Notes: a model not told the origin generated them from the sequence alone. Positions 18,745 through 28,481 are shown, numbered from the stretch's first letter. The stretch is DNA of 64,000 nucleotides from Psychrobacter arenosus (GCF_904848165.1 NZ_LR884459.1:3038001-3102000), one strand, 5' to 3'. Translations and numbers: made by a program.

Positions 18745-19650
18745 ATGGAATGCACCGCTTCTACTCAGCAAAACTCTTTGCAAAATCTCAATAATTCTAA
18801 AGCTAATCCTGCTCTTACTAGCGATCAACTGCTTGCAGATAAGCAAGCGGACACTGCCCATTCGTCAGCCACCAAGCAACCTTATATCTCTCATCAACCG
18901 GATAGCGAAGGCATCATTCATTATAGTGATGCAGAAAATGCTATGTGGGCCGCTTTATTAGCACGGCAAGCAGAGCAAACGCCCAATCGCGCTTGTAGCG
19001 AATATCTACAAGGCTTAGAGAAGTTGAACTTGTCGCCCACGCGTATCCCGCAATTACGAGATATTGATGAGGTATTACAAGCAACTACCGGTTGGCAGAC
19101 CGCTGCAGTACCGGCATTAATTAGCTTTGGTAAGTTTTTTAAACTGCTAGCTGATAAGCGCTTTCCGGTCGCGACCTTTATCCGTCGCCCAGAAGATATG
19201 GACTATATCGAAGAGCCGGATATCTTTCACGAAATCGTGGGTCATTGTCCCTTGTTAACCCATCCCGCCTTTGCCACTTTTAACCAGACTTATGGCGAGC
19301 TTGGACTCAATGCGACCAAGCAAGAGCGTTTGTATTTAGCACGCCTGTATTGGTTCACTATCGAATTTGGCCTCATGGGTGCTAGCAAAGACACTCGTAA
19401 AATCTATGGGGGCGGTATTTTAAGCTCACCTTCTGAGACCGTCTATGCGCTCAGCGATGAGCCTGAATGCCGTGCGTTTGATCTCATTGATGTACTGCGT
19501 ACCCCTTACCGCATTGATCAAATCCAGCCTATTTATTATGCCATTGACGATTTAGATACGCTGTTCGATATCGTGAATAGTGACATTATGGGCGCGGTGA
19601 AGAAAGCCATGAGTTTGGGCTTATTTGCACCAACTTATACCAAAAAATAG
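18745..19650 (+). CDS. phhA: Phenylalanine 4-monooxygenase
   Basis: 301 residues. The catalytic core carries the iron triad H162 and H167 (HEIVGHCPLLTH) and E207 (FTIEFGLM), plus the family segment PSETVYALSDEPECRAFD. It hydroxylates phenylalanine to tyrosine with tetrahydropterin, O2 and Fe(II). The first 45 residues are a polar Asn/Ser/Gln-rich extension not needed for the bacterial core and probably disordered. A strong GAAGGAAAG precedes the ATG. phhB, which recycles the pterin, follows 130 bases downstream. Confidence 0.96.
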   Translation: MECTASTQQNSLQNLNNSKANPALTSDQLLADKQADTAHSSATKQPYISHQPDSEGIIHYSDAENAMWAALLARQAEQTPNRACSEYLQGLEKLNLSPTRIPQLRDIDEVLQATTGWQTAAVPALISFGKFFKLLADKRFPVATFIRRPEDMDYIEEPDIFHEIVGHCPLLTHPAFATFNQTYGELGLNATKQERLYLARLYWFTIEFGLMGASKDTRKIYGGGILSSPSETVYALSDEPECRAFDLIDVLRTPYRIDQIQPIYYAIDDLDTLFDIVNSDIMGAVKKAMSLGLFAPTYTKK

Positions 19651-19780
19651 CGCTGCGATTAAGTAGAGCTAATATAGATTTTAGCGCTACCCGTCAATAG
19701 ATATGCAATAAAGTACGCTTGAAATGAATTACCCCTTAAAGAAATTATCAATAGAGCAAAATTAAAAAAAGGAGATTATC

Positions 19781-20122
19781 ATGTCCGCATTATCGCAAGC
19801 CAGCTGTGAAGTCTGCCGTATCGGCGCGCCAAAAGTTACTGAAGCAGAAGCGCAAGAGCTGATGCAACAAATTCCGGATTGGAAAATAATTGAAGTGGAC
19901 GATATCCAACAATTAGAGCGCAAATATAAGTTTAAAAACTTTGTGAAAGCTATGGAATTTGCCAATCAACTCGCCGAACTTGCTGAAGCCGAAGGGCACC
20001 ATCCTGGTATGTTGGTAGAGTGGGGCAAGGTCACAGTCACTTGGTGGTCGCACAGTATCAAAGGGTTGCACAACAATGACTTTGTAATGGCGGCAAAGAC
20101 CGATACATTGCTTGCTCAATAA
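19781..20122 (+). CDS. phhB: Pterin-4a-carbinolamine dehydratase
   Basis: 113 residues with the family core: [12 protein letters not shown], the active-site [23 protein letters not shown] region split around H72-H73, and [14 protein letters not shown]. It dehydrates the 4a-hydroxy-tetrahydrobiopterin formed by phhA so the cofactor can be reduced again. The usual TH pair of the second histidine strand reads SH here. AAGGAG lies just before the ATG. It sits between phhA and the NhaC-type carrier on the same strand. Confidence 0.95.
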   Translation: MSALSQASCEVCRIGAPKVTEAEAQELMQQIPDWKIIEVDDIQQLERKYKFKNFVKAMEFANQLAELAEAEGHHPGMLVEWGKVTVTWWSHSIKGLHNNDFVMAAKTDTLLAQ

Positions 20123-20244
20123 GTTGTCCTCATTCATTTTTATTGAATTATTGTCATTTACCATTAGTCTTTAGCCGTTAGTTTTTACTTATTCAAAGCA
20201 CGATTTTATGGCTTTAAGAAAAACAGGCAACATAAGGATGTGTT

Positions 20245-21651
20245 ATGCCGCCACAAGTACTTACCGAGCTGTCTCCTAAGATAGCTTTTATCGTTGCTAG
20301 CGTAGTCATTGCCATTATGGGTATTACCATGATTGGCTTTGGCTGGGTGCCGCACCTGTCGTTAATGCTCGCCATTGCTGTATTGCTGGCCTTAGGTATG
20401 TTTAAGGGACTCAGCTTTGAGAAGATGCAAGAGCAAATGTCCTCAGGCGTTTCCAGTGGTATCGGGGCTATTTATCTCCTATTCTTCATTGGGTTATTGG
20501 TCGCCGCGTTGATGATGTCGGGCGCTATCCCCACCATTATGTACTACGGTTTTGAGCTGATCTCACCGCAGTATTATTATATCTCTGCCTTTGTCTTGAC
20601 CTCGATTATTGGGGTAGCGTTAGGCAGTAGTTTGACCACTGCAGCGACTATCGGGGTGGCGTTTATTGGTATGAGTAATGCCTTTGATGCCAACGTCGCT
20701 ATTGCCGCCGGTGCTATCGTTTCAGGCGCATTCTTTGCTGATAAAATGTCTCCTTTATCTGATACTTGTACGCTAGCGTCTTCAGTCGTGGGTATCGATT
20801 TATTCGAGCATATTCGCAACATGATGTACACCACAGTACCAGCATGGCTCATCACTGCCGGACTATTCTGGTTCTTCTCTGGACAGGCGGGTACAGGCGA
20901 TTTAAGCCAAGTCACTCTGTTGCAATCACAGTTGGTTGATAGTGGTCTGGTTCATGGTTATTCGGTCTTGCCTTTCGTTGTGCTAGTCGTCTTAGCGCTA
21001 TGCCGCGTCAATGCTATCTATACGATTATTTGGACGATTGCTGCAGCGTTGTTGGTGACCTATCTGCACAGCACTCCTAGCATCGGTCAATTGGGCGGCT
21101 ATATGTTTGCCGGTTATACCCCTGCCGAAAACCTAGAGTTGGGCGAAGTAGGCGGCATGATCTCTCGCGGTGGTATGCAGAGCATGTTCTTTACGCAAAC
21201 CATTGTTATCTTGGCATTAAGCTTAGGTGGCTTGCTACGCGCCTTGGGTATCTTACCAGCCTTGCTATTGGGCATCAGCGGTATGCTAACCAACGCAGGT
21301 CGTGCTATCTTTGCCGCCGCTATGGCCGCGTTGAGCATTAACGTGCTAATCGGTGAGCAGTACTTGAGTATTCTGCTATCAGGTACGGCTTTCCGTCCGA
21401 CCTTTGAGCGCTTAAACCTGCACCCGAAAAACCTATCGCGCACTATTGAAGACGCCGGTACGGTCATTAATCCACTAGTACCGTGGAGTGTGTGTGGGGT
21501 GTTTATTAGTCAGGCGCTAGGCGTTTCAGTCATCGAGTATATTCCGTATGCCTTCTTCTGTTATCTGTCGCTACTATTGACTATTTTGTTTGGCTTCACG
21601 GGTATTACCATTACCAAAACCGATGGCTCAAAAGTTTCAGCAATGAGCTAA
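20245..21651 (+). CDS. NhaC-family Na+/H+ antiporter-like carrier, possibly an aromatic amino acid transporter
   Basis: 468 residues, about eleven membrane helices. The NhaC pattern is visible: LGSSLTTAATIGVAFIGM, SGAFFADKMSPLSDTCTLAS, a long central loop, and AGTVINPLVPWSVCGVF near the C-terminus. The superfamily includes Na+/H+ antiporters, malate/lactate exchangers (MleN) and lineages proposed to carry tyrosine, lysine or methionine. Since it follows phhB by 122 bases on the same strand and is followed by a terminator, tyrosine or phenylalanine uptake is a reasonable inference, not a demonstrated role. AAGGATGTGTT precedes the ATG. Confidence 0.88.
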   Translation: MPPQVLTELSPKIAFIVASVVIAIMGITMIGFGWVPHLSLMLAIAVLLALGMFKGLSFEKMQEQMSSGVSSGIGAIYLLFFIGLLVAALMMSGAIPTIMYYGFELISPQYYYISAFVLTSIIGVALGSSLTTAATIGVAFIGMSNAFDANVAIAAGAIVSGAFFADKMSPLSDTCTLASSVVGIDLFEHIRNMMYTTVPAWLITAGLFWFFSGQAGTGDLSQVTLLQSQLVDSGLVHGYSVLPFVVLVVLALCRVNAIYTIIWTIAAALLVTYLHSTPSIGQLGGYMFAGYTPAENLELGEVGGMISRGGMQSMFFTQTIVILALSLGGLLRALGILPALLLGISGMLTNAGRAIFAAAMAALSINVLIGEQYLSILLSGTAFRPTFERLNLHPKNLSRTIEDAGTVINPLVPWSVCGVFISQALGVSVIEYIPYAFFCYLSLLLTILFGFTGITITKTDGSKVSAMS

Positions 21652-21698
21652 GCCTTTATAGATAGCTTTGCTAGATTAAAACTTACAGTTTAATAAAT

Positions 21699-21728
21699 GA
21701 CGCTCCTATTTTTAGGGGCGTTTTTTTA
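21699..21728 (+). terminator. Terminator of the phhAB-carrier unit
   Basis: CGCTCC/GGGGCG stem (with G-U pairs) around TATTTTTA, followed by seven T residues, about 50 bases after the carrier's stop codon. Confidence 0.75.
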
Positions 21729-21920
21729 TGGTGGAAGGGTGGTTTTATAGGGAAGGGGTAGGTTTCAATAGAAGCTATAAAGGTCTGTTTTTATTAAAAT
21801 ATCACTATTCTGTCTATTGTTAATAATTTTAGCTAATATGGATGCCAAGTAACTGTATTGGTTGACGTTATATAGACTATAGCGGCTAATGCTAGAAAGT
21901 AAATAATTAGAGATAGTGCC

Positions 21921-22949
21921 ATGTCGTCAATCGCTGACTTTACCAACGTTTTTACTATTAATACCTTTGCCAAACCTCCTAGCGCTGCCTTTCAGCTGAA
22001 TTTCTTACGTGATATTCAATGGTTACTCGAGTCCAGCTCTTATACCTCAACGTATAAATTTGCCTTGTTGATGGCACTAGCCAACCTGTCTATCGAATCA
22101 GGTATTGATGATAATAGCCCACACATTATTTCTTATAAGCAATTGGCTGAACAATTTATGCAATTGTATTGGCGGCAAGCGATACCCTTTGCCGCCCAAA
22201 ATGAAGACTCTATATTGCGACAGAGTGCTACTAAAGGCCAAGCTAGTGTAATTACGCTGATTTTAAATTTGCAAAGTGATACTCAGCAGACCAGTCTCAA
22301 TAAAGCCCGCACTAGCGATGCAAAAAAGTGGCAATCTACAATAACAAAAGTAGCTCGGGTCATTAAAACCTATCCTGCGAGACACTTGCAAAGCGCCGAG
22401 AATAATAACAATCGCGAGTTTATCTATGTTTATGACGCTAAATCGAATGAGATAGTTTTAAAACCGGGCATAGCTTATTGTTTATCGCGCTTTAGCAAAA
22501 TTATTAACAAGCTGTGCCAACAATATTGGAGCGACTTTGTCCGTAAAAACAGCCATAACCAAATGTATTTCAGTGACGATGTCGATTTAAAACAGTTCTT
22601 ATTCCAACAACCTCGTTTATACCTGGGAAAGTTGCAGGACGTATTAATCGACGCCCAGCATGGGCAATGTTTTTACTGTCATAAGCCGTTAAAAGAAGAC
22701 GCTAAAAATCGCACGGAAGTGGATCACTTTATCCCATGGTCCAAATATCCTATCGATACCGTGCATAACTTTGTCTTGGCAGACCACAGTTGTAATAACA
22801 AGAAAAGAGACTATCTAGCGGAAGAAAAGTTCTATGAGCAGTGGCTAACTCGCAATCAGAGATATGGGCAGATTATCGAAGCAGAGTCACAATCGCAAAA
22901 TCTCGGATTTATTAGTAATCGCCAGCGCTCAGAGACGGTCAGTCAATGA
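21921..22949 (+). CDS. HNH endonuclease-domain protein, probably truncated by a nonsense codon
   Basis: 342 residues to the first stop. The N-terminal 230 residues are helical and not recognised. The HNH module lies at about residues 250-300: CFYCHKPL, then EVDHFIPWSKYP (the DH pair of the nuclease), then HNFVLADHSCNNKKRDYL. After the TGA at 22947-22949 the same frame stays open for 33 more sensible codons (AYQLAIEYEDLVWSPDEG and on) and stops at 23051, just before the terminator. The nuclease module is intact, so a shortened protein may still work. Stand-alone HNH genes of this kind are often accessory, possibly defence-related; no partner gene is adjacent. Confidence 0.78.
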   Translation: MSSIADFTNVFTINTFAKPPSAAFQLNFLRDIQWLLESSSYTSTYKFALLMALANLSIESGIDDNSPHIISYKQLAEQFMQLYWRQAIPFAAQNEDSILRQSATKGQASVITLILNLQSDTQQTSLNKARTSDAKKWQSTITKVARVIKTYPARHLQSAENNNNREFIYVYDAKSNEIVLKPGIAYCLSRFSKIINKLCQQYWSDFVRKNSHNQMYFSDDVDLKQFLFQQPRLYLGKLQDVLIDAQHGQCFYCHKPLKEDAKNRTEVDHFIPWSKYPIDTVHNFVLADHSCNNKKRDYLAEEKFYEQWLTRNQRYGQIIEAESQSQNLGFISNRQRSETVSQ

Positions 22950-23051
22950 GCATATCAACTGGCGATAGAGTATGAGGATTTGGTTTGGTCACCGGATGAG
23001 GGGCTGCGGATTATTGAGCCTGGTTTATTGCCTCATCTTAGAGGTTTTTAG
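22950..23051 (+). pseudogene. In-frame C-terminal remnant of the HNH gene beyond the TGA
   Basis: Continuing the HNH frame past the stop gives 33 amino-acid codons and a TAG at 23049-23051, five bases before the terminator stem region. The amino acid composition is ordinary (WSPDEGLRIIEPGLLPHL). TGA could derive from TGG (Trp) or CGA (Arg) by one change, giving an ancestral protein of about 376 residues. Confidence 0.55.
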
Positions 23052-23055
23052 TTTA

Positions 23056-23092
23056 ATAAAAAACGCACCTTTTGATGGGGTGCGTTTTTTCT
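23056..23092. terminator. Bidirectional terminator between HNH and the symporter
   Basis: An ACGCACC/GGTGCGT stem with A run before and T run after, so it serves the plus-strand HNH gene and the convergent hydroxyproline operon. A nearly identical copy lies at 30706-30744. Confidence 0.85.
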
Positions 23093-23140
23093 GGGTGATG
23101 ATTATTTATTATTAAGAGTAATCGTTAGCATATTATTAAG

Positions 23141-24589
23141 CTATTTGTGACCATGTTCGTCGCTGTAGCCTATCCAGAATTCAGCATTTTCCACCCCAGC
23201 TTTCCTAGGGTCGAAGACAGGGTTGATTCCTAACTTCATTTGCTCGTCGTAGTCTTTGAGCACTTTTAAGGCAACCTTGCTCAGAAGTACAATAGCGATG
23301 AAGTTGAGATAACACATACTGCCAAAGCCGATATCACCTAATGCCCACATCATACCGACAGATTGCACGCTGCCTGAGAAGCAAACAATTAAAAAGACTA
23401 GTTTTAATAATTGCTTAAGGACTGGATAGCGCAACTTGTTATCTAAATAGACCAAAGTGGTCTCAGCGATATAATAGTAGGCTACTAAACAAGTGAAGGC
23501 GAATAGGAAGATAGCAATAGCGACGAAGCCACTACCATATTGGCTAAAGACAGTCGATACAGCGGCTTGAGTAAAAGCAGTACCCGCTTCGATGCCCGGC
23601 ATGTTTTCTACCAGAGCTACGCCTTCAGGACTAATAACGTTATACATGCCGGTCGAGAGAATCATTAAAGCAGTGGCTGTACAGACGAGCACGGTATCGA
23701 TGTAAATAGAAAAACTCTGTACCAAACCTTGCTTAGCAGGGTGAGAAACTTCCGCAGCTGCCGAGCTAAAAGTTGCCTCGCCAGCACCGGCGACATTAGA
23801 GAAGACAGCGCGGCGAACGCCCCAAGAGATAGCAGTACCAACCATACCGCCGAACACCGCGTCCATGCCAAAAGCGCTTTTAAAGATCAGCGCAAACATA
23901 GATGGAATGTTATGTGCGTTAAATGCTAATACAATTACCATCATAATAATGTAACCGATGGCCATCACTGGAACGACTTTGCCTGCAAAGTTGGCAATGC
24001 GCTTCACGCCACCGAATATAATGATACCGAGTAATACCACAATTAGGATGCCGGTCACGACTGGAGGAATGTTAAAAGCCGTATTAAAGGAGTCCGCAAT
24101 GGTATTGGCCTGAACCCCCGGTACTAGTACACCGTAAGAAAGACAGGTAACAACTGCGACGAGGATAGCGAAGGGCTTAAGCTTAAGGCCTCTTTCGATA
24201 TAAAACGGTGAGCCGCCCCGATATTGGTCATCTACTTTATGCTTATAAACCTGCGCTAATGTAGATTCAATAAAGGCACTGGCACCGCCTAATACTCCCA
24301 TGACTATCATCCAGAATACCGCTCCTGGACCACCCGCTGCAATTGCTGTCGCGACCCCGGCGATGTTACCTACACCGATGCGCCCAGATAAAGCCATACA
24401 GAAAGCTTGAAACGAGCTAATGCCTGCGGTTGAGCTTTGTTTATCGAAGAGTAGCTTGATCATTTCTTTGAAATAACGAATCTGCACTGCGCGGGTCATG
24501 ATCGTAAAATAGATGCCGACGCCTAGCGCAAGATAGACCAGCGCATCGCTCCAGATATACCCTACGATGGTATTGATTATGTTTTCCAT
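23141..24589 (-). CDS. Alanine/glycine:cation symporter (AGCS) family, putative hydroxyproline or proline importer
   Basis: 482 residues with about eleven helices and the AGCS landmarks: GRIGVGNIAGVATAIAAGGP near the N-terminus, GGMVGTAISWGVRRAVFSNVAG and GEATFSSAAAEVSHP in the middle. These carriers move alanine, glycine or related small amino acids with Na+. As the last gene of the hydroxyproline operon, 60 bases after the dehydrogenase, it most likely brings in hydroxyproline; that substrate is inferred from position only. AAGGAAG precedes the start. Confidence 0.88.
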   Translation of the reverse strand: MENIINTIVGYIWSDALVYLALGVGIYFTIMTRAVQIRYFKEMIKLLFDKQSSTAGISSFQAFCMALSGRIGVGNIAGVATAIAAGGPGAVFWMIVMGVLGGASAFIESTLAQVYKHKVDDQYRGGSPFYIERGLKLKPFAILVAVVTCLSYGVLVPGVQANTIADSFNTAFNIPPVVTGILIVVLLGIIIFGGVKRIANFAGKVVPVMAIGYIIMMVIVLAFNAHNIPSMFALIFKSAFGMDAVFGGMVGTAISWGVRRAVFSNVAGAGEATFSSAAAEVSHPAKQGLVQSFSIYIDTVLVCTATALMILSTGMYNVISPEGVALVENMPGIEAGTAFTQAAVSTVFSQYGSGFVAIAIFLFAFTCLVAYYYIAETTLVYLDNKLRYPVLKQLLKLVFLIVCFSGSVQSVGMMWALGDIGFGSMCYLNFIAIVLLSKVALKVLKDYDEQMKLGINPVFDPRKAGVENAEFWIGYSDEHGHK

Positions 24590-24649
24590 AACTTTACTTC
24601 CTTGTAATGTTTTTGGCTACGCTGATCTCGGCTTAGGCGACGACTGGAC

Positions 24650-26134
24650 TTAATTCACCAACCAGATAGTTTTGGTTTGGGTATATTGAGATAGAGCTTC
24701 TAGCCCATTATCACGACCACCGAACCCTGACTGTTTATAGCCACCGAAAGGCGTCGTGATATCCCCTTCTGAAAAGCCATTAATAGAGACGGTTCCCGCT
24801 TTAATAGCAGCTGCTACGCGGAAAGCGCGGTGGATATTTTGAGTATAGAAAGAAGCGGCTAAGCCATAGTTGCTTTGGTTTGCTAGCGCAATGGCTTCCT
24901 CTTCAGTCTCAAAGCTGGTAATAGCGAGGAGCGGACCAAAAACCTCTTCTTTAAACAACGTCATGTCGGCACTAACATTGTCAAAAATAGTGGGCTCGAC
25001 GTACCAACCGCTGCCGACTTCTTCATGGATACGACCGCCTGCGACCACGGTAGCGCCTTCAGCTTTGGCTGTATCAAGGTGTGAGACCACCTTGTCGAAA
25101 TGTGCCTTTTCAATCATAGGGCCGATAGCAACTTCAGGGTCATAAGGTAGGCCGACTTTCCAAGACTTAAGGCCTTCTTTGAGTAGCGCCAATAAACTGT
25201 CTTTTAGGCTGGCATGTACTATTAAGCGCGAGCCGCAGCTGCAGTTTTCGCTCATATTCCAAAAAGCGGCTGACAGAATATGCTCGACGGTTTGCTCATT
25301 GATCAAGGCATCAGCAAACACCACTTGTGGGCTCTTGCCACCGCATTCCAACACCACCTCTTTCAGGTTACTTTGTGCAGAATATTGCAAGAATAAGCGA
25401 CCAACCTCGGTAGAGCCTGTGAAAGAAACCATATCAACGTCCATATGCTGGCCAAGAGCGGCGCCGACCTCTTCTCCAAGCCCGCAAATCAACTGTAAGG
25501 CGGCTTTTGGTATTCCAGCTTCATACGCCAATTGCGTCAAGCGATAAGCTGATAACGAAGTCAATTCAGCAGGTTTGACGATGACCGAGTTACCAGTAAT
25601 TAGGGCAGGCGCGACTTTCCACGCATACATTTGCGCAGGGAAGTTCCAAGGCAGTACCGCCCCGACCACGCCGATAGGCTCTTGCACGACCAGCCCTAAA
25701 GCGTCAGCACCGGTTGGAGCAACTTTGCCAAAGACTTTATCCGCAGTTTCGGCATACCATTCAAAGGTTTCAATCGTAGCGGGCAGGTCGGTATTGAGAC
25801 ATTCAGTAATAGGTTTACCTGCATCGACACAATCTAACGCGGCCAGTTCATCACTATGCTCTTGCATCAGTTGGCACCAACGCTGCATGATGACTTTACG
25901 CTCTGCTGGTGACATCCGTCGCCATTCGCCATGTTCAAAAGCATCACGGGCTGCGCTTACGGCAAGCTCAACATCTTGACGATTGCCATTAGCTATGTTG
26001 CCGATGCAATTGTTATCAATAGGGCTATGGTTCGGTAAGGAAGCCTCTGAAATCTGCTCAGCAGCTATAAGATGGCCGGCCCAAAGCTGTTGTTTTTTTG
26101 CCAGTTCGAAGACTTGTGCTGTGGTCATACTCAT
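24650..26134 (-). CDS. Aldehyde dehydrogenase, putative 2-oxoglutarate semialdehyde dehydrogenase
   Basis: 494 residues, full-length ALDH. Landmarks are VVGAVLPWNFP (NAD region), FTGSTEVGR, catalytic general base E263 (LECGGKSPQ), nucleophile C298 (SENCSCGSR) and the closing PFGGYKQSGFGG. The family resembles PuuC-type enzymes. Between the deaminase and the symporter of the hydroxyproline operon, it should oxidise 2-oxoglutarate semialdehyde to 2-oxoglutarate, the last step of the pathway. The motif reads NCSC where many members have QCCC, which keeps the nucleophile. Confidence 0.9.
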   Translation of the reverse strand: MSMTTAQVFELAKKQQLWAGHLIAAEQISEASLPNHSPIDNNCIGNIANGNRQDVELAVSAARDAFEHGEWRRMSPAERKVIMQRWCQLMQEHSDELAALDCVDAGKPITECLNTDLPATIETFEWYAETADKVFGKVAPTGADALGLVVQEPIGVVGAVLPWNFPAQMYAWKVAPALITGNSVIVKPAELTSLSAYRLTQLAYEAGIPKAALQLICGLGEEVGAALGQHMDVDMVSFTGSTEVGRLFLQYSAQSNLKEVVLECGGKSPQVVFADALINEQTVEHILSAAFWNMSENCSCGSRLIVHASLKDSLLALLKEGLKSWKVGLPYDPEVAIGPMIEKAHFDKVVSHLDTAKAEGATVVAGGRIHEEVGSGWYVEPTIFDNVSADMTLFKEEVFGPLLAITSFETEEEAIALANQSNYGLAASFYTQNIHRAFRVAAAIKAGTVSINGFSEGDITTPFGGYKQSGFGGRDNGLEALSQYTQTKTIWLVN

Positions 26135-26185
26135 TGGAGTGTCCTTGACTATAAAGTGAGAGGGCGATACGGAGAGTTCAGTGGT

Positions 26186-27049
26186 TTATGACAACAGCGC
26201 TAAAAAGGCTTGCGTGTCTTCATCAGACATGGCGGTCAAGGGGATACGTACCGAACCGACCTCGATGCTGCCGTTGATGCAGCCTGCTTTGGCTTTTTGG
26301 TTATAGTTACCAGATTCCATAGAGTGGATGGCAGGGTACATGGCGCTCATCAACGCTTTAGCACGATCCCAATCGCCCTTTTGTGTGGCCTCAAATAGTG
26401 CAACTTGCTCCGCTGGAAAGACGTTAGCAGCGCCTGCGATCCAACTCTTAGCGCCCCAGAAAAAGAAGTCGACAGGTTGGTCGTCACAACCACACACCAC
26501 TTCGAATTCATCGAAATTAGCCTGAAGCATGCGCAGCGCATGGCTAAAATCACCACTACTTTCTTTAACGCCAGCAATATTGCGGTGTTTGGCTAAATGG
26601 GCGACGGTATCAAATTCGATACTCACCCCAACACGAGCAGGGAAGTTATACATAATGATGGGCAAATCAGTGGCATCGGCGACTTTTTCGAAATGAGCGA
26701 TGATGCCGGCTTGATCCGGCAAGCTATAGGGATTAGCCGATAGCATAAAGCCGTCGTAGCCTAAAGCTTTGGCTTGATGGGCCAACTCAATAGAGTGGTC
26801 AGTGGATAGGCTATTGATACCAGCAACTAGCGTGACTTTACCTTTGGCAGCATCGGCAATAGTGGTCAGCACCAGTTCGCGCTCTTCAGGTGAAAAAGTA
26901 TAGTATTCGCCGGTGGTGCCGCAGGCTACGATACCCGTGACGCCTTTTTCTATAAACACTTGGACCAACTTAGCGAGGGTTTGAGTGTCCACATCGCCAG
27001 TAGCAGTAAAAGGAGTCACGATAGGGACTAAAACGCCATGAATGTTCAT
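26186..27049 (-). CDS. DapA-family deaminase, putative 1-pyrroline-4-hydroxy-2-carboxylate deaminase
   Basis: 287 residues with the DHDPS/NAL (alpha/beta)8 barrel. GTTGEYYTFSPEER is the carboxylate-binding loop. Y134 (IMYNFPARVG) and K162 (IAGVKESSGD) are the conserved Tyr and Schiff-base Lys. Annotated generically as dihydrodipicolinate synthase, but its position between the amino acid dehydrogenase and aldehyde dehydrogenase of this operon points to the LhpC/HypD-type deaminase that yields 2-oxoglutarate semialdehyde. AAGGATATTTAT precedes the ATG. Confidence 0.88.
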   Translation of the reverse strand: MNIHGVLVPIVTPFTATGDVDTQTLAKLVQVFIEKGVTGIVACGTTGEYYTFSPEERELVLTTIADAAKGKVTLVAGINSLSTDHSIELAHQAKALGYDGFMLSANPYSLPDQAGIIAHFEKVADATDLPIIMYNFPARVGVSIEFDTVAHLAKHRNIAGVKESSGDFSHALRMLQANFDEFEVVCGCDDQPVDFFFWGAKSWIAGAANVFPAEQVALFEATQKGDWDRAKALMSAMYPAIHSMESGNYNQKAKAGCINGSIEVGSVRIPLTAMSDEDTQAFLALLS

Positions 27050-27173
27050 ATAAATATCCTTATTTAATAGTAAAAGTCGTTAATAGGCAGCGTGCCGGTA
27101 GCGACTGTGAAGTTTCTATGAAAGGTCATAGAGATAAAATTTCTGTACTTCTATATTTAGAGTGCTGTTTAAA

Positions 27174-28421
27174 TCATTCGAAACGGTCTAAACGGTAGGC
27201 GGCAGGGTCTATGACAGGGTTTTCATCAAAATATAAGGCGGCTATCATTTGAGCGCTGACGACCGCTTGGGTTAATCCTAGATGCTGATGCCCAAAGTTT
27301 AAAAAGACGCTACCGCACTTGTCGATAATGGGTAGCGAGTCTGCAGTGGAGGGTCGAAAGCCCATCCATTGCGTGCTATTTTCGCTATCCAGCGGTACGG
27401 TTAGCATGGCCTGAGCTTGCTTTAGCAGCATTTGTGCCCGATTCATATTGGCTGGGGCTTCTAGCCCAGCGTATTCTACAGTGCCAGCCAAGCGTAGCCC
27501 CGTGTCCATCGGGGTCATAATAAAGCGACGATCCATACTAGAGACCGGCAGCGTTAAGCGGGCGGCTTCGTTAGGGAGCATGAGGTGATAGCCACGTTCT
27601 GTATCAAGAGGCACAGAAATACCGGTGAGCTGTTTGGCTAAGGCTTTAGAGTGAGCGCCTGCCGCTAGCATGACTTTTCGGGCATAAATCTGTTGGTCAC
27701 TCGTCGTTAAAGTAATGCCGTCCACGCTTACTTTCGCTTCCAAAACAGGGCAATGTTCAACGATATGGCCGCCAAGCTCGCTAAAGGTAGTGCTTAACTT
27801 CTTAGTGATAGCAGAAAGATCGGTGATGTGCCCAGTCTGTGGGAAGAATAAAGCGCCCAGTTGGGTGTCTTTTAAGGCCGGCTCCAGCTCTAAAAGTTGC
27901 TGTTGTGAAAGTAACTCATTAGGGACACTAAGCTCGTTGAGGCGTTGGCCATGGGCTTGTAAGTCGGCCAAGCTAGTGGTCTTTTCTACGGTTAATAAAG
28001 ACCCTTCCACCTTGATCCAAGGCGTTAATTGCCAGTCTTTGGCAAAGTCTTGCCAGGCCTGCAGGCTATGAGCATTGAGGGCGAGCAGGGCTTGATGGCT
28101 GCGAGCAAAAGGTTCAGGACGCATATTTAATAACAGTTTAAATGCCCAAGGCATTAAGCGCGGCAGATAGCGCCAATCGATACGCAGCGGGCCTTCAGGG
28201 TTAAATAGCATAGCAGGGACATGCTGCAAGATATTGGCATCGGCGATAGGAAAAACCTGCTCGGTAGCGAGATGACCGGCATTGCCATAAGAGGCGCCGC
28301 TAGCAATTTTATCGGCTTCTAAGATGACCACTTTTATGCCGCGAGCTTGCAAGGTGACAGCCGCGCATAAGCCGATGATGCCACCACCGATAATATGTAA
28401 ATCAAATGCTTGGATGTCCAT
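27174..28421 (-). CDS. FAD-dependent D-amino acid dehydrogenase (DadA family), putative D-hydroxyproline dehydrogenase
   Basis: 415 residues. The FAD-binding Rossmann motif HIIGGGIIGLCAA is at about residues 9-21, followed by SGASYGNAGHLATEQ. The C-terminal FAD contact region contains WMGFRPSTADSLPII and NFGHQHLGLTQA, all DadA-like. In this operon it would oxidise cis-4-hydroxy-D-proline, made by the epimerase, to 1-pyrroline-4-hydroxy-2-carboxylate, passing electrons to the respiratory chain. The first four genes are spaced 50-125 bases apart. Confidence 0.9.
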   Translation of the reverse strand: MDIQAFDLHIIGGGIIGLCAAVTLQARGIKVVILEADKIASGASYGNAGHLATEQVFPIADANILQHVPAMLFNPEGPLRIDWRYLPRLMPWAFKLLLNMRPEPFARSHQALLALNAHSLQAWQDFAKDWQLTPWIKVEGSLLTVEKTTSLADLQAHGQRLNELSVPNELLSQQQLLELEPALKDTQLGALFFPQTGHITDLSAITKKLSTTFSELGGHIVEHCPVLEAKVSVDGITLTTSDQQIYARKVMLAAGAHSKALAKQLTGISVPLDTERGYHLMLPNEAARLTLPVSSMDRRFIMTPMDTGLRLAGTVEYAGLEAPANMNRAQMLLKQAQAMLTVPLDSENSTQWMGFRPSTADSLPIIDKCGSVFLNFGHQHLGLTQAVVSAQMIAALYFDENPVIDPAAYRLDRFE

Positions 28422-28481
28422 GCTGCTCTCACTTCCCTGGGGTTATTAATACGTACGTTTTGCTCAATTCTGGAGACCCTT

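Noticed and set aside
22947..22949. TGA in the HNH gene as a selenocysteine or recoded codon
   Set aside because: No stem-loop of SECIS type follows it, and the family is not known to use selenocysteine. A simple nonsense mutation is enough.
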